From Prevotella ihumii (GTDB taxonomy: Bacteria; Bacteroidota; Bacteroidia; Bacteroidales; Bacteroidaceae): DNA of 64,000 nt. The notes beneath the pieces were generated by a model that ran no database searches, was not told the DNA's origin, and worked only from the letters and a program-made list of their open reading frames with translations. Location: contig NZ_LT706987.1 of NCBI RefSeq assembly GCF_900155655.1, positions 1,013,542-1,077,541 on the forward strand, read 5' to 3'. A program made the position numbers and the translations under genes. Of this stretch, positions 37,424-45,725 are shown in pieces (the stretch's first letter is position 1; each line of letters starts with the position of its first letter).

Positions 37424-38711
37424 TCATCGTCACTTTTATTTTACTAATGCGAAGATTATCTATCTCGGTTATCTCAAAAATGAAGTCATTGAATACTATT
37501 TTTTCATTCAGCGTAGGAAAATCGCCTTTTATCTCTAACAATAAACCTGCCAAAGAGTCGGCTTCACCTTGTACTTGGCTAAACGTATCATCGTCCAATC
37601 CCAATACTTTCGTAAAGTCGCCGATCGTTGTTTTGCCCTCAAAAAGATATTGGTTAGTCGCCAATTTGGTGAACATCTTTTCATCTTCATCAAACTCGTC
37701 GTTTATCTCACCCACGATTTCTTCCATAATATCTTCGAGCGTAACAAGTCCGCTTGTTCCTCCAAACTCGTCCACAACAATGGCAATATGCACCTTATTG
37801 TCTTGAAACTCACGCAAAAGGTCGTCTATTTTCTTTGTTTCAGGCACAAAATATGGAGGACGAATAAGACTTTGCCAACGGAAAGTAGCAGGTTTATTCA
37901 AGTGTGGCAAAAGGTCTTTTATGTAAAGTATGCCTCGAATATTATCTGCATTGTCTTGATAAACAGGTATGCGCGAATAATTATTCTCCACAATACATTG
38001 TATCACATCAGCAAACGATGAACGAATATCAAGGTCTACAATATCTTGTCGAGAGGTCATCACCTCCTTTGCGGTTTCGTCAACAAAGCGAATAATGCCT
38101 TGCAACATCTTTGCTTCGTTCTTTATTTCATTCTTATTGGTCAGCTCCAACGCCTGCTCTAAGTCGTCCATAGAGAGTTGTCTACTCTCTTTTTGCACCA
38201 TTTTTTCAGCCAATGCGCTACTTTTCAACAAGATGTTTTCAACACCCCAAAACAGCTTTCTACATACCATAATGCCTCGTACCGCACGGCGACAAAAGTT
38301 CAAAGGATTAATGCTGCTGTACACCTTAGGCATAATTTCGCCAAAAAGCAACAGGAGAAAGGTAAGCAAAACGGTAACACACAATATTTCCAACCACGCT
38401 ACATTGAACACACAAACTTTGCTCAACACGTAATTGGAAAGCATAATGATTGTAACATTCACTAAGTTGTTGAGAATAAGAATGGTAGCCAACGTTCGTT
38501 CACTATCCGCACGAAGCAATTCGATATGCTTATCAGTAGTTCTTCTTTCGGGTTCTAACTTATCAATATCGTTTGGCGTAAGACTAAAAAAGGCTATTTC
38601 CGAACCGCTTGCAAAGCCAGATAATAATAGCAATAAAGCGGCCAATACAGCCGCTAAAAACACACCTATGGTAGGTGTATGAAATTCTACGTATGTAGAT
38701 AAATCTATCAT
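37410..38711 (-). CDS. gldE: GldE-like CNNM/CBS membrane protein
   Basis: 433 residues. Layout is that of the hemolysin/CorC (CNNM, UPF0053) family: an N-terminal CNNM domain with four membrane helices (about 10-160), two CBS repeats (about 215-335, with VMTSRQDIVDLDI and GGTSGLVTLEDIMEEIVGEI), and a C-terminal CorC/HlyC transporter-associated domain (QYLFEGKTTIGDF). Placement between ssb and a PPTase is characteristic of Bacteroidetes gldE. Gliding is not expected in Prevotella, so the role is probably Mg/Co ion-related. Confidence 0.88.
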   Translation of the reverse strand: MIDLSTYVEFHTPTIGVFLAAVLAALLLLLSGFASGSEIAFFSLTPNDIDKLEPERRTTDKHIELLRADSERTLATILILNNLVNVTIIMLSNYVLSKVCVFNVAWLEILCVTVLLTFLLLLFGEIMPKVYSSINPLNFCRRAVRGIMVCRKLFWGVENILLKSSALAEKMVQKESRQLSMDDLEQALELTNKNEIKNEAKMLQGIIRFVDETAKEVMTSRQDIVDLDIRSSFADVIQCIVENNYSRIPVYQDNADNIRGILYIKDLLPHLNKPATFRWQSLIRPPYFVPETKKIDDLLREFQDNKVHIAIVVDEFGGTSGLVTLEDIMEEIVGEINDEFDEDEKMFTKLATNQYLFEGKTTIGDFTKVLGLDDDTFSQVQGEADSLAGLLLEIKGDFPTLNEKIVFNDFIFEITEIDNLRISKIKVTMNGVV

Positions 38712-38723
38712 TGAGCTTATAGT

Positions 38724-39140
38724 TTAGAAAGGTAAACCTTTACTTTCACTCTGCTCATTTTCTTCTTCAGACTGAGCAGATGCAGTATTTTCGGTTGCCA
38801 CATCAGCTTTCTTGGGAGCAGCAAGCCATTCTAAGCAGTCTGCATATATCTCCGTTACCATTCGTCGCATACCCTTCTTATCGTCAAAACTACGATAACG
38901 CACACGTCCTTCTATATATACCTTATCGCCTTTGTGAATATATTTCTCTGCATACTTGGCTAACCCTTTGAACAACACGATGTTGTGCCAATCGGTATGA
39001 TCGGGTACAACAGTACCATTGGGCAATGTGTATCCTCGCTCTGTTGTTGCCAAAGAGAAAGAAGCCACACACTGGTCAGCATCATAATAGTGCACTTCAG
39101 GTTCTTTACCCACATGCCCGATTAACATCACCTTGTTCAT
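38724..39140 (-). CDS. ssb: Single-stranded DNA-binding protein
   Basis: 138 residues. OB-fold through about 105: MNKVMLIGHVGKEPEVHYYD, ASFSLATTERGY, DWHNIVLFKGLAKYAEKYIHKGDKVYIEGRVRYRS in separate strands. The acidic tail ends in SKGLPF rather than the common DDDIPF, but keeps the final Pro-Phe that binds partner proteins. Twelve bases before gldE. Confidence 0.95.
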   Translation of the reverse strand: MNKVMLIGHVGKEPEVHYYDADQCVASFSLATTERGYTLPNGTVVPDHTDWHNIVLFKGLAKYAEKYIHKGDKVYIEGRVRYRSFDDKKGMRRMVTEIYADCLEWLAAPKKADVATENTASAQSEEENEQSESKGLPF

Positions 39141-39183
39141 AGCAGTATAGTTTTAAAGTATGAAAACAGGAAAAAATATATTC

Positions 39184-39720
39184 TTACTTCCACATTCCTA
39201 AGTAGCGGAAGTTAAAGTTTTTACCTTTAGCAGATGGGAATTGGCTGCGACTATCCACTCTATCTTTCAAGTAGTCGATAATGCGGTTGTAGCAATCGAG
39301 GCCTGAAATAGACTTACACTGTGCCACAAAACGAGTATCACGATATTCGTGCTTACCAGTAGCAGCCACAAATACCACACGCTTAAAATCTAACGAACCT
39401 TCATACCATCCGTCACGCTCTTCGGTAAGGTGCATCAGCACAGGATTTTCTTTACGCATCATTGTATCATTACTGCGTACAGCCTTTTTCTGCTTGAAAT
39501 CCATCATTGAAGCAGCTTCGGTCTTGATAATGATAAAGTAAATACGAGGACGCACCTTATATCGCTTTGGATAATAAACATCGCTTTCAGCATACTGACG
39601 AATATCGTCTTCGAGCTCTGGTGTGAGCATAATATCGGGTATGGAAGCAAGAAAATCTAAAGCTTGTTCAACATTATAAACTAATGTCTCGTTATCGAAA
39701 TATCTTAAATATAAATTCAT
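39184..39720 (-). CDS. Conserved Bacteroidetes protein of unknown function
   Basis: 178 residues from the ATG at 39720. The frame is open further up but runs through the neighbouring tRNA-Gly gene, so that part is not coding. Starts MNLYLRYFDNETLVYNVEQA. Seen: acidic N-terminal helices (DFLASIPDIMLTPELEDDIRQY), a beta-rich middle (RPRIYFIIIKTEA, RVVFVAATGKHEYRD) and a basic Phe/Tyr-rich end. No function assigned. Upstream of ssb by 43 bases. Confidence 0.78.
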   Translation of the reverse strand: MNLYLRYFDNETLVYNVEQALDFLASIPDIMLTPELEDDIRQYAESDVYYPKRYKVRPRIYFIIIKTEAASMMDFKQKKAVRSNDTMMRKENPVLMHLTEERDGWYEGSLDFKRVVFVAATGKHEYRDTRFVAQCKSISGLDCYNRIIDYLKDRVDSRSQFPSAKGKNFNFRYLGMWK

Positions 39721-39757
39721 TAAGTTATCGTATGTTTCTCTATAAAAAATAAAAATG

Positions 39758-39830
39758 AGCGGAAAACGAGACTCGAACTCGCGACCCCAACCTTGGCAAG
39801 GTTGTGCTCTACCAACTGAGCTATTTCCGC
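39758..39830 (-). tRNA. tRNA-Gly (GCC), copy 1
   Basis: 73 bases on the - strand, GCGGAAATAGCTCAGTTGG at the 5' end; acceptor stem GCGGAAA/TTTCCGC with T discriminator. Anticodon loop TTGCCAA gives GCC. CCA is not encoded. Identical to the second copy at 40109-40181. Confidence 0.97.
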
Positions 39831-39860
39831 AGTAGAGTAAGAAATGTCTTACTGAAAAAG

Positions 39861-39944
39861 TGAAGAGGAGGAGACTCGAACTCCCACGAAGCAATTTTCA
39901 CTACCCCCTCAAAGTAGCGCGTCTACCAATTCCGCCACCTCTCC
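39861..39944 (-). tRNA. tRNA-Leu (GAG)
   Basis: 84 bases with the long variable arm of type II tRNAs. Acceptor GGAGAGG/CCTCTTC; anticodon loop TTGAGGG gives GAG. Confidence 0.95.
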
Positions 39945-39975
39945 AAATATTGTCAATATTCGTATATAAGCAATG

Positions 39976-40056
39976 TGCCCAGAACAGGACTCGAACCTGC
40001 ACGTTATAAACACACGCACCTGAAACGTGCGCGTCTACCAATTCCGCCACCTGGGC
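39976..40056 (-). tRNA. tRNA-Leu (CAG)
   Basis: 81 bases, type II. Acceptor GCCCAGG/TCTGGGC; anticodon loop TTCAGGT gives CAG. Confidence 0.95.
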
Positions 40057-40108
40057 AAAGTAGTTGAGAAAACAGGTCTCAATTTTTACTTATATCAGAA
40101 TTTCAAAG

Positions 40109-40181
40109 AGCGGAAAACGAGACTCGAACTCGCGACCCCAACCTTGGCAAGGTTGTGCTCTACCAACTGAGCTATTTCCGC
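40109..40181 (-). tRNA. tRNA-Gly (GCC), copy 2
   Basis: 73 bases, identical over its length to copy 1 at 39758-39830. Confidence 0.97.
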
Positions 40182-40211
40182 AATAAAAACATTTCGCTTA
40201 ATGTTTAATGG

Positions 40212-40285
40212 TCGGGGCGACAGGATTCGAACCTGCGACCACCTGGTCCCAAACCAGGCGCGCTACCGGACTGCGCTACACCCCG
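40212..40285 (-). tRNA. tRNA-Pro (TGG)
   Basis: 74 bases. Acceptor CGGGGTG/CGCCCCG; anticodon loop TTTGGGA gives TGG. First gene of the five-tRNA operon (Pro-Gly-Leu-Leu-Gly). Confidence 0.96.
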
Positions 40286-40350
40286 CTGCTTTTCTTCATT
40301 TAACAGCTTTAAGTTTTTCAAAGAACTGCATCATTTCTGAATTGCGAGTG

Positions 40351-40382
40351 CAAAGTTAGCGCATTATTTTCATTCCACCAAA
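40351..40382 (-). promoter_or_regulatory. Promoter of the tRNA operon
   Basis: On the - strand TTTG (complement of 40379-40382), 20 bases, TAACTTTG (complement of 40351-40358): an exact consensus match 65 bases before tRNA-Pro. The rest of the gap 40286-40651 is AT-rich with no gene seen. Confidence 0.85.
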
Positions 40383-40651
40383 TATTTTTAGAAGTTTTTT
40401 TGCAAGAAAAATCTATATTTTGTCCTTTATTATTACTATATTCCTAATTCTTAATTAGTTAGATAAAATAAAAAAATAACATAGAGAAGCATCTTTTTCA
40501 CCTCAGCTCTTCCTTCCTATCATTTTTAGCAGAAAAGCAAGTGATATTTTTATGCTGAATATTCAGATAAAACAATACAACGCAGGAAATAAGAATGATG
40601 ATAAAAGAAAAAATAAAAGCTGTGCGTCTTATTTTCGCTTATTATATATAA

Positions 40652-42032
40652 CAATAGTTCGTTAAAATTTGAGATAATTGCTACGCAGCTTTCCTCTGCC
40701 AGCCAAAGAGTTCTTTGATAGTATGACTAATTAACTTTCGGTTCGGTATGCTCCGACACCTGTCGAAAATTAATTTTGCAATGTATGTGCTCGCTATGAG
40801 CTCCTTGAAAGAAGCCATGGAATACGGTAGCCCGTTTTCCTTCATCATCACCTTTGCCACATTCTGTGATGCGAATGATGCGTTGTAGGAGAAGTCCAAC
40901 TGATTCTTGTGCCTTGCCTGGCAATGCGCGAGTCCGGTATACTGCTTGGCATCGCGGAAGCAAAACTCGATTTGGAATCTTGAGCGGTATGTGCGCAACA
41001 CTTCCTCACCTGATATGGATGTCTTTGTAGAGAAGAAAAGTTTGTGCTTGCCGTTCGGCATCACCCAAATGACAAGACGCACTTTCTGCTTCAGTGCCTT
41101 TGAATAGGCGATGAGTGTGTAAGCTGTGCCTTCAAGTCCTTCGATATGCATCTTCGCCATACGCATGAGGTCGAGTTTCTTGTAATTGATTTTCCCGTCA
41201 AGTGTTTTGGGACGCCCGGGCTTATTGGAACGAGGTCCCGTGTACACATAGTATAGGCTCGCCGTATCCCTGAAACGGCTGACAAGATGAAAGCCTTGCT
41301 CCTTGATTCCCTCCACAAACGGACGGATAGAGAAGAAAGCATCAGCGACAACAATATCGGTGACCTTCAACAATTCTTTCCTGTAGCGTTTGATGACGGC
41401 AATGTAATGCTGCACAAGAGTCATGCTACGCAGTTTCAACTCTCTTGTAGAAGGGGTTTGATGGGCACGAAGCATCATACAGTTGTTGGCGTAGACATCG
41501 ACAAGGGCAAGTCCCATGATTTCAAGTCCGTGTTTCATGGAACCTGCACAGCCGGACCAGAAAGTACCAACATGCGGAGTCTTCTTGCCTGACTTACTGA
41601 TGTAGCTCGGATCTATGGCTATAGCCAGCAGTCCGTCCATGTTCAGATAACGCTGGGAAAGGTAGAGGTTGAACTTAACCCAGTTGATGCACTTAGCCCG
41701 GCTGCGGTTGAAATTCGTTCTGTAGGTCTGCTCGCAATGGGTGCCGTAACGCTCCATTTGAGTGAAATTTATCTTTCTTTGTATCGCCATGTACAATAAG
41801 AGTATTTCCAAGAGTAGATTCTCAAAAGTTTTGCCTAATTTTGCAGATGAGCTTTTGATGGCATCTCTGCAGATTTCTGTATATTGGTCGAGTGGTTCTG
41901 ATGTCATTTGCTTTATGTTTTTGCTACTATAAAGTTACTGATAATCAGCCACTTGGCCAAATTTTATTAGTTATATTAAGTTAATTAACTCTCTCATTTT
42001 CAAACGATTACGTTGGAATTAACGAAGTATTG
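40652..42032 (-). mobile_element. IS4-family insertion sequence, copy 1
   Basis: 1381 bp. Terminal inverted repeats CAATAGTTCGTTAA (left) and the complement of TTAACGAAGTATTG (right), 14 bp with one mismatch. Flanked by a 6-bp target duplication ATATAA (40646-40651 and 42033-42038). One transposase gene on the - strand. Differs from copy 2 (48334-49714) at five bases by my comparison. Confidence 0.93.
40681..41907 (-). CDS. IS4-family transposase, copy 1
   Basis: 408-residue DDE transposase, full length. First Asp in AIAIDPSYISKSG, second in IVVADAFFSIRP, and Glu in the YREK signature YRSRFQIEFCFRDAKQ (spacing Y-2-R-3-E-6-K, diagnostic of IS4). Compared with copy 2 it has Leu for Ile, Met for Thr and Ser for Ala at three places, none at a catalytic site. 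Probably functional. Confidence 0.95.
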   Translation of the reverse strand: MTSEPLDQYTEICRDAIKSSSAKLGKTFENLLLEILLLYMAIQRKINFTQMERYGTHCEQTYRTNFNRSRAKCINWVKFNLYLSQRYLNMDGLLAIAIDPSYISKSGKKTPHVGTFWSGCAGSMKHGLEIMGLALVDVYANNCMMLRAHQTPSTRELKLRSMTLVQHYIAVIKRYRKELLKVTDIVVADAFFSIRPFVEGIKEQGFHLVSRFRDTASLYYVYTGPRSNKPGRPKTLDGKINYKKLDLMRMAKMHIEGLEGTAYTLIAYSKALKQKVRLVIWVMPNGKHKLFFSTKTSISGEEVLRTYRSRFQIEFCFRDAKQYTGLAHCQARHKNQLDFSYNASFASQNVAKVMMKENGLPYSMASFKELIASTYIAKLIFDRCRSIPNRKLISHTIKELFGWQRKAA

Positions 42033-42160
42033 ATATAAGGTGTGAAATAAAAAGCAGGCTAAACTATCTGCTCTTAGGGATTAACTCCCAAGTGGGCTTG
42101 AATATTGTTCTAAATACGAAGTGGCAAACATGCAAGCGCAATAGATAGATGTTTGAAAAG

Positions 42161-42222
42161 CAAAACATATATGTATGGGGTTGTCAAAGTTGAACTTTGG
42201 GAGCGCAAAACATATATGTTTA
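42161..42222. repeat. Intergenic palindrome cluster D
   Basis: CAAAACATATATGTATG (42161-42177), CAAAGTTGAACTTTGG (42185-42200), CAAAACATATATGTTTA (42206-42222), with TTGTTCTA near 42105. It lies between the IS4 copy and the first integrase, just outside the likely left end of the mobile element. Confidence 0.85.
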
Positions 42223-42360
42223 TGCTGCAACTAATCAACGAAAATGAAGAAATATTGAAGTTGGTGTAAACTGACTGATAATGAGCAGGAAACGGAATAA
42301 TTTGCATAGAAATTCCCTTTTCAAAAAAGGCAGGTATATGCAGATTTAAGCAGAAGTTCA

Positions 42361-42396
42361 GTTACCAAAACGTTACCCGATTTCGTCATAGGTAAC
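42361..42396. promoter_or_regulatory. Cluster of GTTACC/GGTAAC motifs near left end
   Basis: GTTACC at 42361 and 42372 and GGTAAC at 42391. The same hexamers recur near the right end (GGTAAC 56752, GTTACC 56844, GGTAAC 56869). Such short repeats at both ends resemble arm-type recombinase sites. The rest of 42033-42519 holds only cluster D and the integrase promoter (TAATTTTG at 42493-42500). Confidence 0.35.
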
Positions 42397-42519
42397 GATG
42401 AAGTAATGTTCAGTAACTGAATTATTTTCGCTCGTGTGGCTGTTGCTGCGGTCGGCAGTTTTCTGCATAAGTGATGAACGCTTTGAAATTGGTAATTTTG
42501 CCACAAAACATCAAAGCGT

Positions 42520-43749
42520 ATGAAAACAGAAAAGATGAAGGTGTTGCTCTACCTCAAAAAGAGCGGACTTGACAAGTCGGGTAAGGCTCCGATTATGGGA
42601 CGCATTACCATTGGGCGTTCCATCGCCCAGTTCAGTTGTAAGCTCTCCTGCAATCCTGACTTGTGGAATCCCCGTGAGAGCAGAATGGACGGAAAAAGTC
42701 GTGAGGCGGTGGAGGTGAATGGCAGGTTGGAGAACTTGCTGCTGTCCATTCAGTCAGCCTATCAGTCTTTGCTTGCAAGAGGTTGCCCATTTGACGCAAC
42801 CGATGTGAAGGAACAGTTTCAAGGCAGTGTGCAGACACGGTGCATGCTCATCGAAAGGCTTGATATGCTCATAAAGGAGAAAGAAAGTCATGTCGGTGTA
42901 GACATCAGAAAAGAGTCAATGGCAAGCTATCACTCCACGAGAATCCACTTGCAGGGGTTCATCCAAGCGAAGTATAAGGTTTCTGACTTAGCCCTCTCAC
43001 AACTGACAGAGAACTTCATCCATGAGTTTCAGCAGTACTTCTTGGGAGAGTGTGGATTTCAGGAAAGCTCATTCTACAATGTCGCCACCCATCTGAAAAC
43101 GGTATGCAGGCTGGCTTACCGTGAGGGGGTGGCAGATATTCTGCTTTTCGACAAAGTCAAAATCAGCAAGGGTAACAAGAAACTCCCCAAAGCACTTGAC
43201 AGAGGGGCATTTGAGAAGTTAAAGGCTCTCCACTTTGAGGACTTGGAGGAGGAAATGGAAACGGCAAGGGATATTTTCCTCTTTGCCTGTTATACGGGTG
43301 CTGCATATTGTGATTTGATGGAACTGGACAAGTCCCATCTTGTGCGTGATGACGAGGGTAGCCTTTGGCTGAAGTTCAACCGTCAGAAGACAGGTGTGCC
43401 TTGTCGTGTTAAACTGCTGCCCGAAGCCATATGGCTGATGGAGAAGCTCCACAGCGATGAAAGGGAAACATTGCTCCCTTTCATGGGATATGCCACTTAC
43501 CAATCTTATTTGAAGGCCCTGCGGCTTCGTGCAGGCATCTCGTTTCCTTTTACCACACATACAGCAAGGCACACATTTGCCACGCTCATCACGCTTGAAC
43601 AGGGTGTCCCCATTGAGACCGTGAGTAAGATGCTGGGGCATTCCAACGTGAGCATGACCGAGCGTTATGCAAAGGTAACGCCGCAGAAACTTTTTGAGGA
43701 ATTCGACCGTTTCCTTTCTTTCACTGAAGATATGCAGTTGGCTATCTAA
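42520..43749 (+). CDS. Tyrosine recombinase (integrase), first of tandem pair
   Basis: 409 residues: N-terminal arm-binding domain, a SAM-like core-binding domain (about 100-215), then the catalytic domain. HTARHTFATLI supplies the His-x-x-Arg, MLGHSNVSMTERYAKV the last His and the nucleophile Tyr. The first catalytic Arg position reads CYTGAAYCDLMEL, with Ala in its place, as in IntDOT-type Bacteroides integrases. Presumed to integrate and excise the element. An imperfect hairpin AACGCTTTGA / TCAAAGCGTA overlaps the start region. Confidence 0.93.
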   Translation: MKTEKMKVLLYLKKSGLDKSGKAPIMGRITIGRSIAQFSCKLSCNPDLWNPRESRMDGKSREAVEVNGRLENLLLSIQSAYQSLLARGCPFDATDVKEQFQGSVQTRCMLIERLDMLIKEKESHVGVDIRKESMASYHSTRIHLQGFIQAKYKVSDLALSQLTENFIHEFQQYFLGECGFQESSFYNVATHLKTVCRLAYREGVADILLFDKVKISKGNKKLPKALDRGAFEKLKALHFEDLEEEMETARDIFLFACYTGAAYCDLMELDKSHLVRDDEGSLWLKFNRQKTGVPCRVKLLPEAIWLMEKLHSDERETLLPFMGYATYQSYLKALRLRAGISFPFTTHTARHTFATLITLEQGVPIETVSKMLGHSNVSMTERYAKVTPQKLFEEFDRFLSFTEDMQLAI

Positions 43750-43810
43750 TCCTTATTAAGTCATTTGATTTCTTATCTATTCATTTAATTAACTTCAAAC
43801 CACCAAGACA

Positions 43811-45130
43811 ATGAGAAGTACATTCAAGATACTATTCTATATCAACAGACAGAAGACAAAGGCAGACGGCAATACCGCCATTCTCTGCCGTATCACCATA
43901 GACGGAAAGAATACCGCCATTACCACAGGAGAAGAGTGTAAATTCTCCGAGTGGAACACCAAGCAGGGTTTGACGACTGACAGGAAGACCAATCAAAGAA
44001 TCAGCGAGTTCAGGGATTTGGTAGAGCAAACCTATCGGGACATACTGACGGGGGATGGAGTGGTAAGCGTGGAACTTATCAAAAACCGCTTGCAAGGTAT
44101 TGCCACCAATCCCACCACGCTCCTTGCCATGAGCAGGGCGGAACTGCAATCCGTCAAAGAGTCAGTAGGCAAGTCAAGGGCAGAGGGAACTTATCTGAAC
44201 CTGTTCCATTCTGACAGAAATCTCCGTGAGTTTGTCGAAAACAAAGGAGTGCAGGACATACCCATCGGAACAATTACGGAAGACTTGTTTGAGGAATACC
44301 GCTTCTTCCTCAAAAAGCGTGGCTATGCAGCACCTACCATCAACCGCCATCTCTGTTGGCTGAGCAGGTTGATGTTTCGTGCGGTCAGCCAAAGGATAAT
44401 CCGCTGCAATCCGTTTGAGAACGCCAAATACGAGAAGGAGGACAGGAAGATACGCTTCCTGCAAAAGAGCGAAGTCACCAAACTTGTGGCAATGAAGATG
44501 AATGACAGGGAAACAGAGTTGGCACGGCTGATGTTTGTCTTTTCCTGCTTCACAGGGTTGGCTATCTCGGATATGGAGAATTTGGAATACAGGCATTTCC
44601 AGACGGCAGCGGACGGACAGCAGTATATAAGAAAGGAACGTCAGAAGACCAAGGTTGAGTTCATCGTGCCGTTACATCCCATAGCTGAAGCCATCATCAG
44701 CCATTGTAGGAAAGAGCAGGAAAGAAGCGAGGAACATCTGATGGTGAAAGAAAAGGGCGACCGCCTTGTCTTTCACCGTGATTGCAGCCGTAGTGTCATG
44801 GATACCAAGCTGAGCATCGTGGGAAAGGCTTGCGGTATCAGAGAGCGTTTGTCCTACCACATGGCTCGTCACACATTCGGCACGATGAGTCTGAGCGCAG
44901 GAATCCCTATCGAGAGTATAGCCAAGATGATGGGACACGCCTCCATATCAAGCACTCAAATTTATGCGCAGGTGACGGATAGTAAGATTTCGGAGGACAT
45001 GGACAGGCTTATCGCCAGGTACAAGGCGAAGGACAAAAATACCGTAAATGCAGATGTGGAAGCAACAACAGACACAAAGACAATTCCCTTTGCTGTCAAT
45101 TCAAATGGCAGAAAGGAGGAAACGGCATGA
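43811..45130 (+). CDS. Tyrosine recombinase (integrase), second of tandem pair
   Basis: 439 residues. Arm-binding N-terminus, core-binding domain around 115-210, catalytic domain with YHMARHTFGTM (His-x-x-Arg), MMGHASISSTQIYAQV (His and Tyr). As in the first integrase, the Arg I position reads FTGLAISDMENL, without the Arg. The C-terminal tail after the Tyr is unusually long (about 45 residues). It follows the first integrase by 61 bases; the stop overlaps the next start (ATGA). Confidence 0.92.
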   Translation: MRSTFKILFYINRQKTKADGNTAILCRITIDGKNTAITTGEECKFSEWNTKQGLTTDRKTNQRISEFRDLVEQTYRDILTGDGVVSVELIKNRLQGIATNPTTLLAMSRAELQSVKESVGKSRAEGTYLNLFHSDRNLREFVENKGVQDIPIGTITEDLFEEYRFFLKKRGYAAPTINRHLCWLSRLMFRAVSQRIIRCNPFENAKYEKEDRKIRFLQKSEVTKLVAMKMNDRETELARLMFVFSCFTGLAISDMENLEYRHFQTAADGQQYIRKERQKTKVEFIVPLHPIAEAIISHCRKEQERSEEHLMVKEKGDRLVFHRDCSRSVMDTKLSIVGKACGIRERLSYHMARHTFGTMSLSAGIPIESIAKMMGHASISSTQIYAQVTDSKISEDMDRLIARYKAKDKNTVNADVEATTDTKTIPFAVNSNGRKEETA

Positions 45131-45546
45131 ATACGAGCTATAAATCAAAAACAAAGACCAGCACGGACAATAATCGCAGTTACTTTGATTGGGGTTGCAA
45201 TATGCAAGTCATCCGCAAGGGAATCGGAGACATAGCCATGACGGAGGGAGAACTTACAAGGTTCTTCGGAGTAACGTGGAGAAAACTTAATCATAGACTG
45301 CAAACACTTATGAAATCCTCCACCTTGCATCCCGATGAGAGGGGTGCAGGTGAAGAGCCTGTTTTCATCAGCGGACAATTGAAAGGCTATGCGCCACTCT
45401 ATCCGCTTCCTATCATCATTGCCCTGTCCTTTCTGTTGGACAGCACGGAAGCACATTTGTTCAGAAAGTACATCAGTAGAAAATTGCAGGCAGAGACTGC
45501 CATTGTAACGCCAATCTTCCTGTTGAGCAATACCAAGAACCGATGA
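45127..45546 (+). CDS. Small conserved mobile-element protein of unknown function
   Basis: 139 residues starting in an ATGA overlap with the second integrase, so translation is coupled. Basic N-terminus, then MTEGELTRFFGVTWRKLNHRLQTLMKS in an HTH-like pattern, then helices. Probably a DNA-binding accessory to integration. I do not know a named family. Confidence 0.72.
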   Translation: MNTSYKSKTKTSTDNNRSYFDWGCNMQVIRKGIGDIAMTEGELTRFFGVTWRKLNHRLQTLMKSSTLHPDERGAGEEPVFISGQLKGYAPLYPLPIIIALSFLLDSTEAHLFRKYISRKLQAETAIVTPIFLLSNTKNR

Positions 45547-45578
45547 ATATATTTCCTTTTTTTTCACCGATATTATCC

Positions 45579-45672
45579 TACTACATAACTACAATATGAG
45601 GTAATATAGTGAAAGAAAAGGATTAGAATGTAGTTAGAAATTATCCTACATGTTACTACTTTTTGACTACAT
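45579..45672. repeat. TACTAC/TGTAG direct and inverted repeats
   Basis: TACTACATAACTACA (45579-45593), ATGTAGTTAG (45628-45637), CCTACATGTTACTAC (45645-45659), GACTACAT (45665-45672). The same word recurs in the iteron-like array at 53189-53280. No gene lies in 45547-45725. Confidence 0.5.
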
Positions 45673-45725
45673 ATTAATGTTGAAATATTTTCAAATAAAC
45701 TCTATTGTGGTATTGTGTATAATTA

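Noticed and set aside
39721-39894. N-terminal extension of the 39184-39720 gene
   Set aside because: The added 58 codons read through the tRNA-Gly gene on the same strand.
39758-40285. tRNA operon as integration site of the mobile element
   Set aside because: The tRNA 3' ends point away from the element, and I see no repeated tRNA 3' end on its far side. An IS4 copy and intergenic repeats lie between.
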